Source: Pseudomonas sp. LBUM920 (GTDB lineage Bacteria; Pseudomonadota; Gammaproteobacteria; Pseudomonadales; Pseudomonadaceae). From it: a stretch of 64,000 nucleotides of DNA. This document shows, in pieces, positions 59,312 to 64,000 of the stretch (the stretch's first letter is position 1; every line of letters begins with the position of its first letter). Under the pieces are notes generated by a model, which was not told the DNA's origin, made no database searches, and saw only the letters and a list, made by a program, of their open reading frames with translations. The position numbers and the translations under genes were made by a program. The stretch spans positions 849,501 through 913,500 of the forward strand of contig NZ_CP027762.1 of the NCBI RefSeq assembly GCF_003852315.1. The letters are read 5' to 3'.

Positions 59312-62143
59312 ATGACCGACTATAAAGCCACGCTAAACCTTCCGGACACCGCCTTCCCAATGAAGGCCGGCCTGCCACAGCGCGAACCGCAGATCCTGCA
59401 GCGCTGGGACAGTATTGGCCTGTACGGAAAGTTGCGCGAAATTGGCAAGGATCGTCCGAAATTCGTCCTGCACGACGGCCCTCCTTATGCCAACGGCACG
59501 ATTCACATCGGTCATGCGCTGAACAAAATTCTCAAGGACATGATCCTGCGCTCCAAAACCCTGTCGGGTTTCGACGCACCTTATGTTCCGGGTTGGGACT
59601 GCCACGGCCTGCCGATCGAACACAAAGTCGAAGTGACCTACGGCAAAAACCTGGACGCGGATAAAACCCGTGAACTGTGCCGTGCCTACGCCACCGAGCA
59701 GATCGAAGGGCAGAAGTCCGAATTCATCCGCCTGGGCGTGTTGGGCGAGTGGGACAACCCCTACAAGACCATGAACTTCAAGAACGAGGCCGGAGAGATC
59801 CGTGCCTTGGCCGAAATCGTCAAGGGCGGCTTTGTGTTCAAGGGCCTCAAGCCCGTGAACTGGTGCTTCAACTGCGGTTCGGCCCTGGCCGAAGCGGAAG
59901 TCGAGTACGAAAACAAAGACTCGTCGACCATCGACGTGGCCTTCCCGGTTGCCGACGACGCCAAGCTGGCTGAAGCCTTTGGCTTGGCATCGCTGGCCAA
60001 GCCGGCCGCCATCGTGATCTGGACCACCACCCCGTGGACCATCCCGGCCAACCAGGCGCTGAACGTGCACCCGGAATTCACCTATGCCCTGGTGGACGTC
60101 GGTGACCGCCTGCTGGTGCTCGCAGAAGAAATGGTCGAAGCCTGCCTGGCCCGTTACAAGCTGCAAGGTGAGGTGGTCGCCACCACCACGGGCTCCGCGC
60201 TGGAAATGATCAACTTCCGTCACCCGTTCTATGATCGTTTGTCGCCGGTGTACCTGGCTGACTACGTCGAGCTGGGCTCGGGCACTGGCATTGTTCACTG
60301 CTCGCCGGCCTATGGCGTGGACGACTTTGTCATCTGCAAGAAGTACGGCATGGTCAACGACGACATCATCAACCCGGTGCAAAGCAACGGCGTTTATGTG
60401 CCTTCGCTCGAGTTCTTCGGTGGCCAGTTCATCTTCAAGGCCGACGAACCGATCATCGACAAGCTGCGCGAAGTCGGTGCGCTTATGCAAACCGACACCA
60501 TCAAGCACAGCTACATGCACTGCTGGCGCCACAAGACTCCGCTGATCTATCGCGCCACCGCGCAGTGGTTCATCGGCATGGATAAAGAGCCGACCAGCGG
60601 CGATACCCTGCGCAATCGTGCGATCAAGGCTGTCGAGGACACCAAGTTTGTTCCGTCCTGGGGCCAGGCGCGCCTGCACTCGATGATCGCCAACCGTCCG
60701 GACTGGTGCATCTCCCGCCAGCGTAACTGGGGCGTGCCGATCCCGTTCTTCCTGAACAAGGAAAGCGGCGAGCTGCATCCACGCACCGTCGAACTGATGG
60801 AAGTCGTGGCTCAGCGTGTTGAGCAGGAAGGCATCGAAGCCTGGTTCAAGCTGGACGCCGCCGAGCTGCTGGGCGACGAAGCGCCGCTGTACGACAAGAT
60901 CAGCGACACCCTCGACGTGTGGTTCGACTCCGGCACCACCCACTGGCACGTGCTGCGCGGTTCGCACCCGATGGGCCACGAAACCGGCCCGCGTGCCGAC
61001 CTGTATCTGGAAGGTTCGGACCAACACCGTGGCTGGTTCCACTCCTCCTTGCTGACCGGCTGCGCCATCGACAACCACGCGCCGTACCGCGAGCTGCTGA
61101 CCCACGGCTTCACCGTCGACGAGACGGGCCGCAAGATGTCCAAGTCGCTGAAGAACGTGATCGAGCCGAAAAAGATCAACGACACCTTGGGCGCCGACAT
61201 CATGCGTCTGTGGGTAGCGTCGACTGATTACTCGGGCGAAATCGCCGTGTCGGACCAGATCCTGGCCCGTAGCGCCGATGCCTACCGCCGTATCCGTAAT
61301 ACCGCACGCTTCCTGCTGTCGAACCTGACCGGTTTCAACCCGGCCACCGACATCCTGCCGGCCGAGGACATGCTCGCCCTGGACCGCTGGGCTGTGGACC
61401 GTACTCTGTTGCTGCAGCGTGAGTTGCAGGAAAGCTACGGCGAATACCGTTTCTGGAACGTGTACTCGAAGATCCACAACTTCTGCGTGCAGGAGCTGGG
61501 TGGTTTCTACCTCGATATCATCAAGGACCGCCAGTACACCACCGGCGCCAACAGCAAGGCACGCCGTTCGGCGCAGACCGCGCTGTATCACATCTCTGAA
61601 GCGCTGGTGCGCTGGATCGCACCGATCCTGGCCTTCACCGCCGACGAACTGTGGGAATACCTGCCGGGCGAGCGTAACGAATCGGTGATGCTCAATACCT
61701 GGTACGAAGGCCTGACCGAACTGCCGGCTGACTTCGAACTGGGCCGCGAGTATTGGGAAGGCGTGATGGCCGTCAAAGTTGCGGTGAACAAGGAGCTGGA
61801 AGTTCAGCGTGCGGCCAAGGCCGTCGGTGGCAACCTGCAAGCCGAAGTCACCCTGTTTGCCGAAGAAGGCCTGAGCGCCGACCTGGCCAAGCTGAGCAAC
61901 GAACTGCGCTTCGTGCTGATCACCTCGACCGCCAGCCTGGCACCGTTTGCCCAGGCGCCAGCGGACGCCGTGGCCACCGAAGTACCGGGCCTCAAGCTGC
62001 AAGTGGTCAAGTCGGCCTTCCCTAAGTGCGCCCGTTGCTGGCACTGCCGTGAAGACGTAGGCGTGAACCCTGAGCATCCGGAAATCTGCGGTCGTTGCGT
62101 GGACAACATCAGCGGTGCCGGCGAGGTTCGCCACTATGCCTAA
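59312..62143 (+). CDS. ileS: Isoleucyl-tRNA synthetase
   Basis: 943 aa. HIGH motif in NGTIHIGHALNK, KMSKS in GRKMSKSLKN, editing domain between, and a C-terminal zinc site (CARCWHCRED, CGRC). Standard bacterial form. It overlaps lspA by 8 bp. Confidence 0.98.
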   Translation: MTDYKATLNLPDTAFPMKAGLPQREPQILQRWDSIGLYGKLREIGKDRPKFVLHDGPPYANGTIHIGHALNKILKDMILRSKTLSGFDAPYVPGWDCHGLPIEHKVEVTYGKNLDADKTRELCRAYATEQIEGQKSEFIRLGVLGEWDNPYKTMNFKNEAGEIRALAEIVKGGFVFKGLKPVNWCFNCGSALAEAEVEYENKDSSTIDVAFPVADDAKLAEAFGLASLAKPAAIVIWTTTPWTIPANQALNVHPEFTYALVDVGDRLLVLAEEMVEACLARYKLQGEVVATTTGSALEMINFRHPFYDRLSPVYLADYVELGSGTGIVHCSPAYGVDDFVICKKYGMVNDDIINPVQSNGVYVPSLEFFGGQFIFKADEPIIDKLREVGALMQTDTIKHSYMHCWRHKTPLIYRATAQWFIGMDKEPTSGDTLRNRAIKAVEDTKFVPSWGQARLHSMIANRPDWCISRQRNWGVPIPFFLNKESGELHPRTVELMEVVAQRVEQEGIEAWFKLDAAELLGDEAPLYDKISDTLDVWFDSGTTHWHVLRGSHPMGHETGPRADLYLEGSDQHRGWFHSSLLTGCAIDNHAPYRELLTHGFTVDETGRKMSKSLKNVIEPKKINDTLGADIMRLWVASTDYSGEIAVSDQILARSADAYRRIRNTARFLLSNLTGFNPATDILPAEDMLALDRWAVDRTLLLQRELQESYGEYRFWNVYSKIHNFCVQELGGFYLDIIKDRQYTTGANSKARRSAQTALYHISEALVRWIAPILAFTADELWEYLPGERNESVMLNTWYEGLTELPADFELGREYWEGVMAVKVAVNKELEVQRAAKAVGGNLQAEVTLFAEEGLSADLAKLSNELRFVLITSTASLAPFAQAPADAVATEVPGLKLQVVKSAFPKCARCWHCREDVGVNPEHPEICGRCVDNISGAGEVRHYA

Positions 62144-62645
62144 CACCAGCCGTTTCGGACGTCTGGGCTGGCTCGTACTGAGCGTGCTGGTGCTGGTCAT
62201 TGACCAGCTCAGCAAGGCTCATTTCGAAGGCGCCTTGCAGATGTACCAGCAGATTGTGGTCATTCCTGACTACTTCAGCTGGACCTTGGCCTACAACACC
62301 GGCGCGGCCTTCAGCTTCCTCGCCGACAGCTCCGGCTGGCAGCGCTGGCTGTTCGCGCTGATCGCCGTGGGGGTCAGTGCCGTGCTGGTGGTCTGGCTCA
62401 AACGCCTGGGCCGCGATGACACCTGGCTCGCCATCGCCCTGGCCTTGGTGCTGGGCGGCGCGCTGGGTAACCTTTACGACCGCATTGCCCTGGGCCATGT
62501 GATCGACTTTATCCTGGTGCATTGGCAGAACCGCTGGTACTTCCCAGCGTTCAACTTTGCCGACAGCGCCATCACCGTCGGTGCAATCATGCTGGCGTTG
62601 GACATGTTCAAAAGTAAGAAAACCGGAGAGACCGTCAATGACTGA
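62136..62645 (+). CDS. lspA: Lipoprotein signal peptidase II
   Basis: 169 aa from ATG 62136. Four membrane helices; catalytic Asp residues in GGALGNLYDRIALGHVIDF and FNFADSAITVG. It processes prolipoproteins such as LolB, HrcJ and HrpT. It overlaps fkpB by 8 bp. Confidence 0.97.
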   Translation: MPNTSRFGRLGWLVLSVLVLVIDQLSKAHFEGALQMYQQIVVIPDYFSWTLAYNTGAAFSFLADSSGWQRWLFALIAVGVSAVLVVWLKRLGRDDTWLAIALALVLGGALGNLYDRIALGHVIDFILVHWQNRWYFPAFNFADSAITVGAIMLALDMFKSKKTGETVND

Positions 62646-63090
62646 TCAGGTATTGGCTGAGCAACGCATCGGCCAGAACACGGAAGTCACTTTGCATTTC
62701 GCACTGCGCCTGGAGAATGGCGACACGGTCGACAGCACGTTCGACAAAGCCCCGGCGACCTTCAAGGTCGGCGACGGCAACCTGCTGCCGGGTTTCGAAG
62801 CTGCACTGTTCGGTTTCAAGGCCGGTGACAAGCGCACCCTGCAGATTTTGCCGGAAAATGCTTTTGGCCAGCCCAACCCGCAAAACGTACAGATCATCCC
62901 GCGTTCGCAGTTCCAGGACATGGACCTGTCGGAAGGCCTGTTGGTGATTTTCAACGATGCGGCGAATACCGAGCTGCCCGGCGTGGTGAAAACCTTCGAT
63001 GACACGCAAGTGACCATCGACTTCAACCACCCGTTGGCCGGTAAAACCTTGACGTTTGACGTCGAAATCATCGACGTTAAAGCGCTCTGA
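62638..63090 (+). CDS. fkpB: FKBP-type peptidyl-prolyl isomerase FkpB (SlpA)
   Basis: 150 aa from ATG 62638. SlyD-like FKBP: VTLHFALRLENGDTVDSTF, GNLLPGFEAALFGFKAGD, LPENAFG. It lacks the His-rich tail of SlyD. Conserved position between lspA and ispH. Confidence 0.93.
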   Translation: MTDQVLAEQRIGQNTEVTLHFALRLENGDTVDSTFDKAPATFKVGDGNLLPGFEAALFGFKAGDKRTLQILPENAFGQPNPQNVQIIPRSQFQDMDLSEGLLVIFNDAANTELPGVVKTFDDTQVTIDFNHPLAGKTLTFDVEIIDVKAL

Positions 63091-63122
63091 TCAACGACGC
63101 TGGCTCCTGTGGGGCTGGTTTA

Positions 63123-63210
63123 TGTGGGAGCTGGCTTGCCTGCGATAGCATCACCTCGGTGTACGTGATACACCCGGTCGTCTGCATCGCGGGCAAGCCC
63201 GGCTGCCACA
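63123..63210. repeat. Diverged REPIN (GGGAGCTGGCTTGCCTGC class)
   Basis: The left arm TGTGGGAGCTGGCTTGCCTG is intact; the right arm (GGGCAAGCCCGGCTGCCACA) has several changes. It fills most of the 183-bp gap between fkpB and ispH. Confidence 0.85.
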
Positions 63211-63273
63211 GGGGCTCACTCCTGTAGAGTTGAGTTGATCCAATTTCTTGCCCTGCAAGACACGAGGCACAGC

Positions 63274-64000
63274 ATGCAAATCAAACTCGCCAACCCCCGT
63301 GGCTTTTGCGCCGGTGTGGACCGCGCGATCGAAATCGTCAATCGCGCTCTGGAAGTCTTCGGGCCGCCGATTTACGTGCGCCATGAAGTCGTCCATAACA
63401 AATTTGTGGTTGAAGACCTGCGCGCGCGCGGTGCCATCTTTGTCGAAGAACTCGATCAGGTGCCGGACGATGTCATCGTCATCTTCAGCGCCCACGGCGT
63501 TTCCCAGGCCGTGCGTACCGAGGCTGCCGGCCGCGGCCTTAAGGTATTCGACGCCACCTGCCCCCTGGTGACCAAGGTGCATATCGAGGTCGCGCGCTAC
63601 AGCCGTGACGGACGTGAATGCATCCTGATCGGCCATGCCGGCCATCCGGAAGTCGAAGGCACCATGGGCCAGTACGACGCCAGCAATGGCGGCGCCATTT
63701 ACCTGGTCGAAGACGAAAAGGACGTTGCCAACTTACAGGTGCAAAACCCTGAGCGGCTGGCCTTTGTCACGCAGACCACCTTGTCGATGGACGATACCAG
63801 CCGTGTAATCGATGCCTTGCGCACGCGATTCCCGGCCATCGGTGGCCCGCGCAAAGACGACATCTGCTATGCCACACAAAACCGTCAAGATGCGGTCAAG
63901 CAACTGGCCGATGAGTGCGACGTCGTGCTGGTGGTCGGCAGCCCCAACAGTTCCAACTCCAACCGCTTGCGCGAACTGGCCGAGCGCATGGCCACGCCGG
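63274..64000 (+). CDS. ispH: 4-hydroxy-3-methylbut-2-enyl diphosphate reductase, 5' part
   Basis: The first 242 codons; the gene runs off the right end. Cluster Cys12 in RGFCAGVDRA, VIFSAHGVS, second cluster Cys in DATCPLVTKVH, GHAGHPEVEGTMGQY and SSNSNRL are visible; the third cluster Cys lies in a region only partly inside. Last step of the MEP pathway, an iron-sulfur enzyme. Confidence 0.96.
   Translation, partial: MQIKLANPRGFCAGVDRAIEIVNRALEVFGPPIYVRHEVVHNKFVVEDLRARGAIFVEELDQVPDDVIVIFSAHGVSQAVRTEAAGRGLKVFDATCPLVTKVHIEVARYSRDGRECILIGHAGHPEVEGTMGQYDASNGGAIYLVEDEKDVANLQVQNPERLAFVTQTTLSMDDTSRVIDALRTRFPAIGGPRKDDICYATQNRQDAVKQLADECDVVLVVGSPNSSNSNRLRELAERMATP

Noticed and set aside
59333..62215. 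960-codon minus-strand open frame
   Set aside because: It is antisense to ileS, which has every synthetase motif. Long antisense frames are common in GC-rich codon use.

Overview
The window is chromosomal DNA of a Pseudomonas of the P. fluorescens group. The evidence is gene content and order (algW/nif3-like/cysD/cysNC; acyltransferase/pta; murJ-ribF-ileS-lspA-fkpB-ispH; ychF-pth-rplY-prs-tRNA-Gln-ispE-lolB; hemA-prfA-prmC), the GC-rich codon use, and six fluorescent-pseudomonad REPIN repeats. No phage, IS element or CRISPR array is visible. A partial integrase gene next to tRNA-Met marks the edge of an integrated element that lies mostly to the left of the window.

1-500: 5' part of a P4-type tyrosine integrase, a terminator and tRNA-Met with its own promoter. 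920-18590: a nearly complete Hrp1-class type III secretion cluster (named rsp/rsc in P. fluorescens). hrpL (ECF sigma factor) is read leftward from a sigma-54 promoter. The hrpJ-hrcV-hrpQ-hrcN-hrpO-hrpP-hrcQ-hrcR-hrcS-hrcT-hrcU operon runs right. Running left toward it are hrpF-(hrpG)-hrcC-hrpT, then hrpA-hrpB-hrcJ-hrpD-hrpE, and hrpR/S. Three HrpL-type hrp boxes lie in front of hrpJ, hrpF and hrpA. The implied cascade is HrpR/S plus sigma-54 activating hrpL, then HrpL activating three hrp-box operons. Oddities are an hrpG reading frame broken by two adjacent stop codons, no hrpV, one enhancer-binding protein instead of two, a fused hrcQ with an internal ribosome site, and no recognisable effector or harpin gene.

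18890-31350: housekeeping genes for translation (ychF, pth, rplY, tRNA-Gln, prfA, prmC), precursors (prs, ispE, hemA, murI), lipoprotein sorting (lolB) and lipid A modification (pagL).

31500-41510: a block that looks like a light/photo-oxidative stress regulon. Nine leftward genes, most of them touching or overlapping, encode a DUF523/DUF1722 protein, a LitR/CarH-like MerR regulator, DNA photolyase, a SnoaL-like protein, a short-chain dehydrogenase, an FAD amine-oxidase-like protein, a DUF1365 protein, a cyclopropane-fatty-acid-synthase-like methyltransferase and a DUF2878 membrane protein. The promoter carries two exact TGTACA-N12-TGTACA operators exactly 50 bp apart. A neighbouring FAD oxidoreductase/Trp-rich-protein pair has a related operator. 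This is the most interesting system here: a light-switched photolyase plus membrane-lipid modification module.

41720-64000: a TIGR01777 epimerase-like protein and ferrochelatase, a DUF4198/TonB-receptor pair, algW, sulfate activation (cysD, cysNC), an acyltransferase and pta, slyD, rpsT, murJ, ribF, ileS, lspA, fkpB, and the start of ispH, which runs off the right end.
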